DNA of 64,000 bases from Cristatella mucedo (taxonomy: Eukaryota; Bryozoa; Phylactolaemata; Cristatellidae): positions 1,667,001-1,731,000 of the forward strand of contig WPIO01000070.1 in the NCBI GenBank assembly GCA_009760855.2, in the 5' to 3' direction. Shown here one piece after another: positions 42,020 through 53,150 of the stretch (position 1 is the stretch's first letter; every line of letters starts with the position of its first letter). Made by a program: the position numbers and the translations under genes. The notes beneath the pieces were generated by a model that saw nothing but the letters and a program-made list of their open reading frames with translations, searched no databases and was not told where the DNA came from.

Positions 42020-42545
42020 TTGAATTCGCAAACTCGTCGAGCGTGTCAGCTAGTGTCGTGTTGTAGCTATCTACCAATGATGATAGATCGGAGGGGGAAA
42101 GAGCAGCAGAGGCGAGGCTGGTATTCTCGCACGGACAGCATCGATGTCAAGGGTCCTGAGGTTTTGCGATTCACAAGTGATTTTAGAGGAGGAAGATTCG
42201 GCACACACTGTAGAGTGAATGAGATCTTCGTGTGGTCAGATAAGCAGAATTTGGTAATAAGTGGTGATGACAAAGTGCAGTTGTACGAGAAAATCTGGTC
42301 GAGTGTGTGATCCTTGGTGTGATTAGGGCCGTGCACATGAGCCACAAGAGACAATGAGTCAGCCCATGCACGAAATTCAGTGCTGAAGTCGTCGTATAAG
42401 TTATCAAAGTGAATGTTGAAATCACCCATAACGATGAAGGATCGATTTCTTGCACACAGAATCGAAATGAGATCGGAGAATCTGAGATAGAGAAGGATTT
42501 CGTATCTGGTGGGCATAGACTACTGTTAGGCTCTTCTATTCGCGG
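42020..42545 (-). mobile_element. LINE endonuclease fragment (L2-like), minus orientation
   Basis: The minus-strand frame encodes LYLRFSDLISILCARNRSFI, then VMGDFNIHFDN, then GPNHTKDHTLDQIFSYN and LSDHTKISFTL. These are the DFN.H and SDH motifs of the apurinic-type endonuclease. A frameshift follows and the next frame gives VDSYNTTLADTLDEFA, the usual linker before the reverse transcriptase. It is truncated at both ends and lies about 170 bases from cyclase exon 2, inside the first intron. Confidence 0.9.
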
Positions 42546-42549
42546 GCAG

Positions 42550-43734
42550 TGCATGTGCTGGAGCCGCAGGCGGACGAAGCGTCCACTCACGCTGCTGCGA
42601 GAGCTCAACGAGAGCGCCGGCGAGGAGGGATCGCATGACCGCGTGGCCATTCACTCATGCCTCCACCCAATCAGCGCGGAGGACCCGGCTGCAGAGGCGT
42701 TATGCACTCCTGCCCTGACGCGATAGGGCGTGGCAACATGGCGGCGATGCCACTCCCGCATACGGACGGATGGAGACGAAGCTGGCCTACAACTCGGGGC
42801 CTTTACAAAGATGTTTCATCTTTAATAAAGTTGCAGGAATTTGTTCACAGCCTGTCAGACATGAGACCGGCAGGGTTAGGTCTTCTGCGAATGACCTACC
42901 ACGTGGCACTGGCTGCTTCAGCAGTCAGCATGCGCCGAAACGTGTCAGCGCTCGAAACGAAATTATCCGCCTCGCTGTACTTCTCGCTGCGGCAGTGCTC
43001 GCTGTATTGCGCTTCCTGTGCGTCTTCTAGAGTGTTCATTTTCATCGCGATATTACCTTTCGTCCTATTTCTCCGTGCTTCTCTGAGTTATTTCTCCTCG
43101 TATCCAACACCGAACTTAGCATCTCTATTTATTATCAATTAAATGTCTTATTCTGAAGGAGCAAACTCAAAATTGCAATCATATTAGAAAGACAGAGAAG
43201 CTGCTTTAAAGCTTGTAATTGGTGATTATAGTAGTATATTAGTATAGTAGTAGTAGCAGTATAGTAGTTAGTGAGATTGGCCATTTAGTGAGTCTGAAGG
43301 AATACCAACAACACTCACTTCTTTGTATCTGTTAAAGCCACTCTTAATATCTGCATTAGGTTTGAATCTAAACTTCGAATGGCTGAAAACCGGAAGTCGT
43401 AAGACCTCCTGTCAGTAACAGAGAAATTACATAACCAACCGTCAACAGAACTCACTATGAGGAAAGGCGAAACATGAGAAATTGCACCACGTAACCACCA
43501 ATTTCACGGCGGTCAAACTCCCAGCTCAAATAGTTACTCCCAGCTCAAATAGTTAGAACGTAGCAACTCAAACAGCTGCTGGCTGTGTTAAAATATATCT
43601 CTTTAAAAACTTAATGATACATCACAAAGTTCGTGCATCAAATTAAAATATAGACTTGTATTAATCAATCTGTACACTATTAAGACACCGAAATTTGAGC
43701 TTGGTTTGTTGCGTGTCAACTACGATATCGATCC
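42550..43734. other. Intronic sequence without a recognised gene
   Basis: The left part is CpG-containing, the right part AT-rich. (TAGTAG)n-like words lie at 43225-43270. Open frames at 42657-43142 and 42770-43030 show no domain. Confidence 0.4.
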
Positions 43735-44690
43735 TGGATGTCGGAAAACTACCTGAAATTAAATGACGATAAAACCGTACTACTGCTCATAGGACACCCT
43801 AAGCGTGTGACTGGATTAGAAGGCCTCGGTCTTCAAATAAATTACGCTGTCGTGCGACCATCTTCACGTGCACGAAATTTAGATGTCATTTTCGACAGCT
43901 GCCTAAACTCTTAAAAGCCTCATTCAGAAGAATGCTTCTGCTGCTAGCCATCATGTCCGATCCATATCCAAATTAGGAGCTGTCTTCCACAGTGGCTTGC
44001 AAAAAATTTAGCTAGCTCCTTAGTTCTGTCTCGGCTTGATTATTGCAATTCCCTATTGGCTGGGCTACCAAAAAAAGCGATTAGGCCGCTGCAGCTGACT
44101 ATGAATATGGCTGCAAGGCTAGTCTTCAAGTCCCAGAAGTTTAAGCACGTTTCTCCTTTGCTAAAAGAGCTAAGATGGATGCCGGTTGACCAAAGGATTT
44201 AGAGCAAGGTTCTTACGCTGACCCACAAGGCCCGCACGGCTTGGCTCCTTCGTACCTAGCTGAACTGCTACATCAGTTTCAGCCTGTTCGCGCCCTCAGG
44301 TCTTGTGTGGACAATAAATTAGCTGTCCCATTCCTCCGCTTAGAGACCGTTGGCGACAGAAGCTTTAGCTCTGCAGGTCTTAGACTGTGGAACTCGTTTC
44401 CACAATTCTTACGCAACGACAACTACTCTCCAACTGCCGACTATGGCACATCTTTTTCAGCGGTCCTGAGCTGCTACTTCCATGCTACTCACTACCTCAA
44501 GTGCTCTCCTGACTCTGCTATGCTTGCCACTTTCTCTTTGCTGCGTGAGACGAAGTCTGTTGGCTACCGAATGCGTACCGAAAGCTACTTAGGCTGTGAG
44601 TGGGCTGTAAAAAACTCTCCTGCGTAACACCCACATGGTCTTTATGACTTTGTGGAGTTACAGACAAAGATACATTACATTAAATTACAT
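43735..44690 (+). repeat. L2-A LINE 3' half, plus orientation, with tail
   Basis: It starts in the region after reverse-transcriptase motif C (SENYLKLNDDKTVLLLIGHP), with stops and frameshifts. It regains an open frame at 44241-44627 (APSYLAELLHQFQPVRALRS through SVGYRMRTESYLGCE). The 3' UTR and (ATTAC)n tail follow. It is the longest L2-A copy, apart from the 18-kb element if that is the same family. Confidence 0.93.
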
Positions 44691-45070
44691 AACGGCTGGA
44701 GTTAATCGTGCCTTCCGAACTGATGCACATGAACGTATGCGAAAGCAGCGGCGCGGTTTTCATTTAGCGACACAGCAGTCGCGAGCGTCAAGGCGCTCAC
44801 GTGCAAAACCGGAGGGGGGCCGCTTCTTCGTGGAACTTACAAGCGGAAGTTTTAATTCAGGAAGAGCGTCTGAATTTTTGGGTATGTATTTTTATAAAGG
44901 TTTGCACGCGTCTGCTGTGTGCCATGGTACTCGGATGGTTCCTGGGCTCCAATCAGCAGTGACGCGCTGTCTCTGCATTCAGACCGCGTCTCGAGCCGAA
45001 CCGAAAGACAGGCGCGGCTACTGCTGCTGCAGCAGCTTTCTTGCTGAGCAGATGAGCGTAACGAATGGCT
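44691..45070. other. Intronic sequence without a recognised gene
   Basis: Open frame 44635-45075 begins in the LINE tail and shows no domain. Confidence 0.4.
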
Positions 45071-45071
45071 G

Positions 45072-45300
45072 CTGACCTAACGAATGGCAACTGTCAGAGT
45101 GAGACTGACTGGCAGGCAGCTGCCAAAGCGAGGCCGACTTGCAGGCAGCTGCCAGAGCGAGGCTGAGTGACAGGCAGCTGCCAGAGCGAGGCTGAGTGGC
45201 AGGCAAGAGAAGGGAGCCAGGTGGGTAGACAGCTACTCGAGCGAGGCTGACGGAATGGCGGCTGCCGGAGCGAGGCTGACGGGCAGGCAGCTGTGTTCAT
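45072..45300. repeat. Minisatellite, about 30-base unit
   Basis: Units of the form CAGCTGCCAGAGCGAGGCTG with AGTGGCAGG, seven or so copies, the last ones more diverged. Confidence 0.93.
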
Positions 45301-45394
45301 CCGGCCTCACCTAGGACAAGGTCGAGTAGTTCAGCGGCGTCCGGCCGCACAGCAACGGAGAACAGAAATCGCCCACGCTCGTTGTCACTGTCGG

Positions 45395-45551
45395 GCTAGG
45401 AATAGCGCGGCGCTACTATATTGGATGTATTCCACGTAGAGCGGCGCTATTATATTGAGCGTTAAGCGGAACTTTTTTTTCAAGGTTGAGCTGCACCGTA
45501 CGATTCAGCGTCGAGCGGCGCTATTCTATTAAGAATTGAGCGGTGCTATTA
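45395..45551. repeat. Minisatellite with GAGCGGCGCTATT motif, left part
   Basis: GCGGCGCTA or GCGGTGCTA recurs at intervals of about 35 bases up to the transposon junction. The array continues on the other side of the transposon at 48340. Confidence 0.88.
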
Positions 45552-45846
45552 CAGTAGTCCCCCGTTTAATTACTCAACTTGAGCCTGCAAAGTTTGTGCG
45601 TACTTGGCCTGTAGGTGCGTACTTTTTGGTATGCCGTGCAGTTTCCGGAGCGCTTGCCTACACCGGGCAGCACGGTGTATATTGTGACACTCTCGCGCGA
45701 TATGACGGATTCATTCAACATCTGTGTGTTGTTTGTTATTGACTTGCCTCGCTTTTCACTGTTTCCGCTTTCGGTTTGTCCTTTGACCTTTTACCTGTCT
45801 CGTTTCTTAAGCCTGTGGCGTTCCTTGCAGCTTTGATTTTGCTACG

Positions 45847-46203
45847 ATGTCAAAGAAATCAAACGGCATGCGCCTCAGTGAGTCTCAACGTTGCGAAATA
45901 ATCTCTCAATTAAACAAAGCGTCTGCTCCCAGTAAGAGGGCCACAGGGCGGGAGTACGACGTTAGTGAAGGCACCATCCGAAAGATTAGGGAGAACCGTG
46001 AAGCGTTCAAGGAGCGATCTGCCCTGATGACTGAAGAAGCTAAGGGGAGGACTTTTCGAACTTCAGTTGTACGATTTAGAGAGCTTGAGGACATGCTTTT
46101 TGTCTCGATTGACTGCATGCGTTGTGCAAGCCTTCCTGTACCACCATCCCTCGCCATAGCCAAAGCGAAAAGTCTTTCTTCCAGCCTCTCAATTCCGGAA
46201 TAA
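45847..46203 (+). pseudogene. Tigger-like transposase N-terminal fragment (CENP-B-type HTH)
   Basis: This 118-codon frame starts MSKKSNGMRLSESQR. It contains the first helix-turn-helix (LNKASAPSKRATGREYDVSE, then TIRKIRENREAF) and the start of the second (VRFRELEDMLFVSI). It ends at a stop where the parent protein would continue. A worn continuation (FKA, RFRVR) follows to about 46310, where an L2-A LINE is inserted. Sequence-specific binding to the transposon ends is the family role. Confidence 0.9.
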
Positions 46204-46317
46204 GATTTTAAAGCATTGCGGCAATAGTTAAGTCGATTTAGAGTTCGGCGTGGACGGCAAAAGATTCTCCTTCACGGAGAGGGAGCCTAAGTCAACAAGA
46301 ACGATCCGGAATTGTCA

Positions 46318-47012
46318 CTAATGTAATGTAATGTAATGTATCTCCGTCTGTAACTCCACAAAGTCATAAAGACCATGTGGGTGTTACGCAGGAGAGTTTT
46401 GTATAGCGCACTCACAGCCTAAGCGGCTTTCGGTACGCATTCGGTACCCAACAGACTTCGTCTCACGCAACAAAGAGAAAGTGGCAAGCATAGCAGAGTC
46501 AGGAGAGCAGTTGAGGTAGTGAGTAGCATAGAAGTAGCAGCTCAGGACCACTGAAAAGGATGTGCCACAGTCGACAGTAGGAGAGTAGTTATCGTTGCGT
46601 AAGAGTTGTGGAAGCGAGTTCCACAGTCTAGGACCTGCAGAGCTAAAGCTTCTGTCGCCAACTGTCTTTAAGCGGAGGAATGGGACAGCTAATTTATTGT
46701 CCACACAGGACCTGAGGGCACGAACAGGCTGAAACTGATGCAGCGGTTCAGCTAGGTACGAAGGAGCCAAGCCGTGGCGGGCCTTGTGGGTCAGCGTAAG
46801 AACTTTGCTCTGTATCCTTTGCTCAACCGGCAACCATCCTAGCGCTTTCAGCAGAGGTGACACGTGCTCAAACCGCTGGGACTTGAAGACCAGCCTAGCA
46901 GCCATATTCATAGTCCGCTGTAGTGGCATAATAGCTTTCTTTGGCAGCCCAGCCAAAAGGGAATTACAATAATCAAGCCGAGACAGAACTAAAGAGCTAG
47001 TTAGCTGCTTTG
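46318..47012 (-). repeat. L2-A LINE nested in the Tigger-like transposon, minus orientation
   Basis: The (TAATG)n tail is at the left. The minus-strand frame then encodes [33 protein letters not shown] and SVGYRMRTESRLGCE. The LINE ends near 47012 (TTGATTATTGTAATTCCCTT on the minus strand). The transposase resumes directly with FENLNAITAKYDHEK. It is a 5'-truncated copy with an intact 3' frame, so it inserted after the transposon. Confidence 0.95.
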
Positions 47013-48240
47013 AAAACCTTAACGCGATTACCGCGAAATATGACCATGAAAAAAATCTACAACATGGACAAGACCAGTTTGTTTTCCGATTTTTGATTGC
47101 TTCCAAGATATAGTCTTTTAATGCCAGAAAAGGACATTTCAACCATAAGAGACAAAAAGAAGGTGAAAGATTTAGTTTCTCTAATTGTTTTCGCCGACGC
47201 AACCGGAACTAAAAAATTGCTTGTGCTTTGATCGGAAAAGCCAAAGAACCAGCTAGCATTAAGGACCGACATTGGCCAGCTCCCTATTTCAATCAAGCCG
47301 AAGCTTGGATGGCTGTAGAAACCTGTTGGAAGTGATTCAATGAGGTGTGTTTTCCAGAAGTAAAAAAAACGAACAGGACGTCGGGTTCTACTGCTGATGG
47401 ACAACGCTTCGGGACATTTTGACGCCTTCGAACGCGAAAATATTTTAATTGCTTTCTTTCCCCAGAATCGTACTAGCTGGAAACAGCCTTGCGACATGTT
47501 AATAATCGCAGCTCTGAAAAATCGATTGCAAATATTTGAATCTCAAGGATATTTTTGACTTTTACGAACTTGAGGAGACGAAAAGTCGAAAGAAAGATTA
47601 GAGGCGAAGATTGTGACGAGGTGCTGCAGGGATCTTTTACGGGAACCTAGTGCACCTGCTCTATGCTGCGAGTTATGTGAAAGAAGCCTGGGATTCTGTT
47701 TCGCCAAGCTCAATAAAAACCGATTTCGTCAAGGTAGAACTAATGACTTTAGAACCATAACTTGAAACTGATAGCAATGTTGAAGATGTGGGTGCCGAAC
47801 TTGCGAAGGCTTTCGAAACATTGAATTTATCCATCGCTTCATCAGATTTGGAAGAATACGTTCACGTTGATGAAGAGAACAACGAAGAATATGTCGCTGG
47901 GGTATTGGAACAATTGTTGACAAGCTTTTGGGGTCGATGAAGATTGTTGAAAGTGTGATAGATGATGATGACGACGTTAATCCTCAAGATCTCAATGCCA
48001 GTTTGAAAAATGGAGTTGTATTTCAGGGGTTTGAATGCCGTTATAATCAGGTTTTCGACATCGAGGATCAACTGCTCTGCTCTGAAGTTCAAATTGAAGC
48101 TGATTCAACGATCTTAAGAAATCATTTGAATCATTTCAGAGCAAGATCCGCGCAGTCTCCCTCAAAGACAAACGCAATAAACTTCAAAACTTGCACCAAA
48201 TAAAGATTCATGCCATATCTAAATAATAAATCTTAAATCC
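47013..48240 (+). pseudogene. Tigger-like transposase C-terminal part (DDE core remnant)
   Basis: Read across stops and shifts the plus strand gives ENLNAITAKYDHE, YNMDKTSLF, VSLIVFADATGTKKLLVL, LLMDNASGHFDAFE, IAFFPQNRTSWKQPCDMLII and LKNRLQIFESQGYF. These are blocks two and three of the DDE catalytic core (the D of MDNASGH is present). An acidic tail with DDDDDVNPQD follows. At least six in-frame stops show that it is dead. Confidence 0.92.
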
Positions 48241-48339
48241 AGAATTTTAGGGGAAAATATGCTTATTTAACCGGGATGCTAACTTAAACGAGTGCGTACT
48301 TAAGCGGGAGGCTACTGTAATTGAGCTTACATAGGCGCC

Positions 48340-48425
48340 ATTTTAGTCAACGTAGAGCGGTGCAATTCTTATCAGTGTTGAGCGGCGCTATTCTATTCGG
48401 CCTCGAGCGGCACTATTAGTTTACT
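48340..48425. repeat. Minisatellite with GAGCGGCGCTATT motif, right part
   Basis: GTAGAGCGGTGCAATTCTTA, TTGAGCGGCGCTATTCTATT and CGAGCGGCACTATTAG continue the array seen left of the transposon. A (TATTAC)n run follows at 48420-48450. Confidence 0.88.
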
Positions 48426-48450
48426 ATTACTATTGCTATTACTATTTTCA

Positions 48451-48900
48451 GCTCCCGTCCGTAGGAACCGCACTGGGCTCTAGCCTATTGCGCTCTCACG
48501 CGTTTGCAACTGAAACTGAGGCTGACGCTCGGAACGAGATTATACAGAAATTTACGCTAGGCAATTCAAGGTGGCGGCCGCAGTGAGGCTGAAAAGCCTA
48601 CATGCGTCAGCATGTGCGAGTATCTGTCATCTAGCGCCTGCGAGCATCTGTCAGCGTCGGCGTCAGCATCAGCGAGCCGAGGGTTAGGCCGAGTAATTAG
48701 ATCTCTGAGAAAGTGTAGCGGCAGGCGTGAGGCTACGATGGCGCCGCGCTAGCTCAGCCCGAGTTCAGCGGAGAATGTTCTAGCGAGACGAAAATAGTTC
48801 GAGTATTAGCCCTGTACTCTGGGCTCTTCTAGTAGCGGGTGCGCGTGACTTAACTTTAGATTTCCCTGAAAAGAATTTTTTAACGTAAGGATACCTGCCA
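48451..48900. other. Intronic sequence without a recognised gene
   Basis: Moderately GC-rich. CATCTGTCA words repeat near 48620-48655. No domain. Confidence 0.4.
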
Positions 48901-49011
48901 TAAACTGCAATGCAATTTATAGCTGTCTGTAACTTCGCAAAGCCACAAAGACTACGTGGATGTTACGCAGGAGAATTTGGTATAGCGTACTCACAGCCTA
49001 AGCGGCTTTCG

Positions 49012-49094
49012 GTATTAATAATATTAATAATAATAGTAATGCACTTGATAAAGCGCCCTCAGAGAACTCAATCTCTTTCTAGGCGCTTTACGAA
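49012..49094 (-). repeat. L2-B tail fragment nested in L2-A
   Basis: (AAT)n-type run, then TAAAGCGCCCTCAGAGAACT and TTTCTAGGCGCTTTAC. It is only about 80 bases of the extreme 3' end. Confidence 0.92.
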
Positions 49095-49487
49095 CTGGGT
49101 AGCCAACAGACTTCATCTCGCGCAACAAAGGCAAAATGGGAGGCCCTAGCAGAGTCAGGCGAGCAGTAAAGAAGAACGCGGAAGTAGTAGCTCAGGACGG
49201 CTGAATAAGATGTGCCATAGCCGGCACCAAAAGAATAGATGTATCTGTTATCTATTATATTTATATTAATAGTTGCGGAACGGCGAAAGACTTGCGGATG
49301 CTCTGGTTCCAGAGTCTCGAACCTGCAGAGAAGGAGCTTCTTTCGCCAACTGTCTTTAAGCGGCGGAGGAAGGGAATAGCTAATTTACTATCTATAGAGG
49401 GATGACCTGAGGGCACGAGGTGGCTTAAACTGGTTTAGCTGTTCAGATAGGTATGAAGGAGCCAAGCCGCGGCGAGCCTTTTGCGTC

Positions 49488-49772
49488 AGCGTATAATGAT
49501 AACATTAATAATAACACACTTGATCAAGCTCCCTCTGAGAGCTCAATCTCTTTCTCGGCGCTTTCACCTTGCTACAAAGGAAACACGATCGAACGGTTAG
49601 TGGCAGCATGCGCAATAAACAACACGATTTACATGACTAGGGGCAGCATGCACAGGGTCAGCACGAATAAGCACATAAAGGACGAATCACAGGGACCCAC
49701 TAAATGCTGTGATGAATACGTGCATTTTTAGTTTCTTTTTAAATGCGGTCAAGTCAGGAGATGTCGTGACGC
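49488..49772 (-). repeat. L2-B 3' end nested in L2-A
   Basis: (AAT)n-type run, then CAAGCTCCCTCTGAGAGCTC, the GGGGCAGCATGCACAGGGTC element, CACTAAATGCTGTGATGAAT and the coding end to GTCGTGACGCAAG. Confidence 0.92.
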
Positions 49773-50179
49773 AAGCGCAAGAACTTTACTCTGTTTCCGT
49801 TGATCAACGGGTATCCACCAAAGCTGTCATAGCAAAGGAAGGATGGTCAACCTCTGGGATTTATAAACTAGCCTTGCAGCCATATTCATCGTCAGTAGCT
49901 GCGGCCTAGAGGCTTTTTCGATAGCCCATCAAAAAGGGGATTCTAGTAATCTAGCCGAGACTCCAGGGAGCTAGTTAAAACATTTGCAAGCCATAGCAGT
50001 CTTTAATCATAAAATGGAATCGGACGTGGTGGCAAGCTGTGGAGGCAGTTCTCTTACCGATGCTTTCGGAATTTAGGCAGCTGTCGAAGACAAAAGCTAA
50101 ATTCCGAGCGCACGGTGATAGTTTTTTAATCTAATTGTTTAACTACACCTCATTCATATCTCAAATCCTTTAAAGACGC

Positions 50180-50275
50180 TGCCTTTATTTCGTTCTATAC
50201 AGCATCTGTAAAGTGCCTAGAAAGATATTAAGTTCTCTTAGGCACTATGCAAATGTATCATTATTATTATTATTT
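50180..50275 (+). repeat. L2-B tail, plus orientation
   Basis: It reads GCATCTGTAAAGTGCCTAGA, AAGATATTAAGTTCTCTTAG and (ATT)n. Confidence 0.88.
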
Positions 50276-50279
50276 AACT

Positions 50280-50640
50280 CATAATGCATGGAACTCACTT
50301 CGACTAAAGTGTGGAAATCTCCTGCCGTGACAACATTTCAAAAGAGGCTAAACAGGTATCCATTATCACACCATTTAGTGGATCCATGCGATTCGTTCTT
50401 TGTGTGCTTATGAGCGCTGGCACTGTGCATGCTGCCACTAAATATATTTGCATGCTGACATTGTGCGTGTCACCTCTAACCAGGTTATGCTTGTTGTCAT
50501 TGAGCAAGTTACCACTAATCCTTCAACCAAGCTTCCTTTGCAGCATATGTAAAGTGCCTAGAAAGAGATTAAGTTATCAGAGAGCGCTATACCAAGATAT
50601 CAATATTGTTATTAGTTTTATTATTATTAATATTATGGTT
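50280..50640 (+). repeat. L2-B LINE 3' end, plus orientation
   Basis: It has the coding end (CATGGAACTCACTTCGACTA), then CATTTAGTGGATCCATGCGA, the GTGCATGCTGCCACTAA element and the tail AGAGATTAAGTTATCAGAGA with (TTA)n. Confidence 0.92.
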
Positions 50641-51180
50641 GCACAGCCGCATCACCTATTAGAAGAGCAAGGTCTTCTAGTCCAGTCATTCGCTTGGGTG
50701 GCCAATGTGCAGAAGTTTTTTATCAGTCGTTTACTAGAAGAAAATTTGCCGACATCCCGAATTGAATGTCTGCAAAGAAAGCATTCCTTTTTTCAGTCGC
50801 TGCAACAGACTTCGACGGTTTAAACAACAAATACAGCTGATTATCTCCTGCATAAAAAAAGTGGTAGCCTTTTCCATGGGTTTAAATCCTTATCCCATTG
50901 ATTGAGTTTACATGGAGAACAGCGAAGGACGGAGGACCGGACAAGTACGATTTGAACAACGCCAGTGAATCATCTGCTAGGCAGATCATTGTCTCAATTG
51001 TTCAAGTGGCATATCGCGATCAATTTGTTCCAGCACCTCAATGTCTGCATTCAAGAGGATCACTAGTGACCTCGTCCTGAAGTTCATATTCCAATCAAAG
51101 AAGACAACTAGTTCTTTTGGACCTTATTCTCACTGTCCTGCCCCCTACGATGCATTGATTTTCTGCTGCCATGCATAACT
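50641..51180. other. Intronic sequence, possibly including worn LINE
   Basis: No clear domain. An open frame from 50640 to 50823 is not supported. The right part may already be LINE upstream of the reverse transcriptase. Confidence 0.35.
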
Positions 51181-52912
51181 AACATCATAAATATGTCATT
51201 AGCCTCAGGTCATGTCCCAGCGCCTCTCAAAAAGGCTGTAGTCAGGCCACTACTCAAGAAAGCAACACTAGACCATGAGAACTTGAGCAACTTCTGCCCA
51301 GTCTTCCTTCAACCGTTCCTATTAAAGACACTGGAAAGAGTCGTGGCAGATCAGCTGAACTCATTTATTGAAACTTCCAATCTTACTAGTCAGTTCCAGT
51401 CTGGTTTTAGAGCTAATCACTACACAGGGACAGCATTTCTTTGGGTTTACAACGACCCACTTCGGAATGCGGACGTGGGTAGAGTATCTCTTCTTGCTTT
51501 GCTCAATATTTTGGCAGCCTTTGATACTATCCATCACCAAGTCCTTCTTGAGTGCCTCTCATCTCACCAGGGAATTACTGGCACTGCATTGCAATAGCTC
51601 AGGTCCTCTCTCAGTGGGATACTCCAGAGTATTGATGTGCATGGACGAAGATTATCTGAGGAACCTCTGAAATATGGGTTACCTCAGGGCTTCGTGCTTA
51701 GTACCGTTATTTTAACGGACTATACTCTTTCCCTTGCCGATGTGATTGCCAGGCACAACCTAGGCTTTCACTTCTATGCGGATGACAATCAGTTTTAACT
51801 TTTCTGTAATCACTTCCAGCCCTCGAGCACGTCGAATTCTCTCAACTCTCTTGCTGCATGTATTGATGACATCCGCACATGGATAGCAGCAAATTTTCTC
51901 AAATTGAATGATGATAAAACCAAGTTACTAGCTATGGGCGAACAAGTGTGATTCAGAAATCTGAAAGGCAAACGCTCAAAATCGGCTCTGCCAGCAAATC
52001 TGCTGAATCTGCACGAAACATTGGTGTCTTGTTCCAAAGGAACTTTTCGTTAGATGACCACTTCAGTTCCACAATCAAGTCTGCCTATTTTCAGCTACGT
52101 AACATTGCTAAAATTTGGGCCTGTTTAGAAAGGGATATCACATCTAAATTGGCCCATCCATTTTTAACATCCAGTCTTGATTTCCGTACATCACTGCTTG
52201 CTGTTCTACCGGACTGTGCACTAAGGCGCTAGCAGCTGTTGCAAAACTCGGCAGCTTGTCTGTCGATATCATCATTGTCATTATCATCATCATCAGCTAG
52301 GCTTGTCTGTCGTGAGCGTCGCAATTGCCACATCACACCACTTCTCGCCAACCTGCACTGGCTACCAGTCAAGCAACGGATCGACTTCAAGGTTTTGTCA
52401 CCTCACTTTCAGGTTCCTTCATTTTTTGGCTCCAGCTTACCTATACGATCTACTGCCCCACAGCCTAAGCATCGTACCACCCCTTTTCCGAATTTAGCTG
52501 TTTACCTATATCTCGTACAAACCTCAAACCCTTTGGAGATCGTGCATTTAGTTTGTATGCTCCCAAAGCCTAGAACTCACTCCCGACTTGCGTCACAATA
52601 TCCCCTGACTTGACCACATTTAAAAAAGAAACTTAAAACAGAACTTTTTAGCACGGCATTTAGTGGGCCCATCTGACTTGACCTTTAAGCGCTAATGACA
52701 GTGTGGAGGCTGCCACTGACTACACCTGCATGCTGAACCTGAGCATGTCACCCCTAGCTATAATATTCTTGTTGTTTATTGAGCATGGTACCACTAACCG
52801 TTCGATCGTGTTTCCTTTGCAGCAGGAGTAAAGTGCCTAGAAAGAGAGAGATTGACCTCTCTGAGGGCGCTTTATGAAGTGTGTCATTATTATTATTGTT
52901 ATTATTGTATAA
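51180..52912 (+). mobile_element. L2-B LINE with reverse transcriptase, plus orientation, many stops
   Basis: The frame 51193-51597 encodes VRPLLKKATLDHENLSNFCP, FQSGFRANHYTGTAFL and the motif A region LLALLNILAAFDTIHH, where the first Asp of the usual LDLSAAFDT is Asn. A stop follows. Motif B (YGLPQGFVLSTVILTDY) and motif C (FHFYADDNQF, then a stop) are present. The C-terminal part (51948-52613) is broken several times and interrupted by an (ATCATC)n run at 52262-52295. The 3' UTR and tail (AGAGAGATTGACCTCTCTGA and (ATT)n) close it. Dead, but it covers more of the reverse transcriptase than any other L2-B copy here. Confidence 0.93.
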
Positions 52913-53085
52913 AGCAGCTGATAGATCAATAAGCACTAGGGCAGTGACGTTGCCGTCATCGTAGCTGCGTAGGATGTTATTGGTTACACGGAGGGAGCAG
53001 TTTCAGTAGAGTGCTGCCTCTTGAACCCCGATTGAAATTTTTCTGAAATTATATTCTTTTTAATGTGTGCTACCAGCTGCTTAAT

Positions 53086-53150
53086 GTACCTCCATCTGTA
53101 GCTCCACAAAGTCATAAAGACTATGTGGGTGTTACGCAGGAGAGTTTAGC
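53086..53150 (-). repeat. L2-A tail fragment inside the decayed LINE
   Basis: It reads AATGTACCTCCATCTGTAGC, TCCACAAAGTCATAAAGACT and GTGGGTGTTACGCAGGAGAG. Confidence 0.9.

Larger units (their letters stand above)
45552..48318 (+). mobile_element. Pogo/Tigger-like DNA transposon, degenerate, with TIRs and TA target duplication
   Basis: The left end CAGTAGTCCCCCGTTTAAT and the right end (reverse complement CAGTAGCCTCCCGCTTAAG) are terminal inverted repeats, each flanked by TA. A frame at 45847-46203 encodes MSKKSNGMRLSESQRCEIIS with SEGTIRKIRENREAF, a CENP-B-type N-terminal helix-turn-helix. Further on, past a nested LINE, pieces of the DDE integrase core remain, among them YNMDKTSLF and LLMDNASGHFDAFERENILI with the TSWKQPCDM block. 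Stops and frameshifts break it repeatedly. The enzyme would have cut and pasted the element. It is not active. A low-level open frame near the 3' end (47928-48203) is the acidic C-terminal tail. Confidence 0.95.
48905..50000 (-). repeat. L2-A LINE, minus orientation, split by two L2-B insertions
   Basis: L2-A sequence runs from the tail (TAGCTGTCTGTAACTTCGCA and GGATGTTACGCAGGAGAATT) through the coding end. It is interrupted at about 49012-49094 and again at about 49490-49770. On either side of each gap the L2-A sequence continues: CGGCTTTCGGTA / GGTAGCCAACAGACTTC, and GCGTCAGCGTA / GCAAGAACTTTACTCTG. It ends near 50000. Confidence 0.9.
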
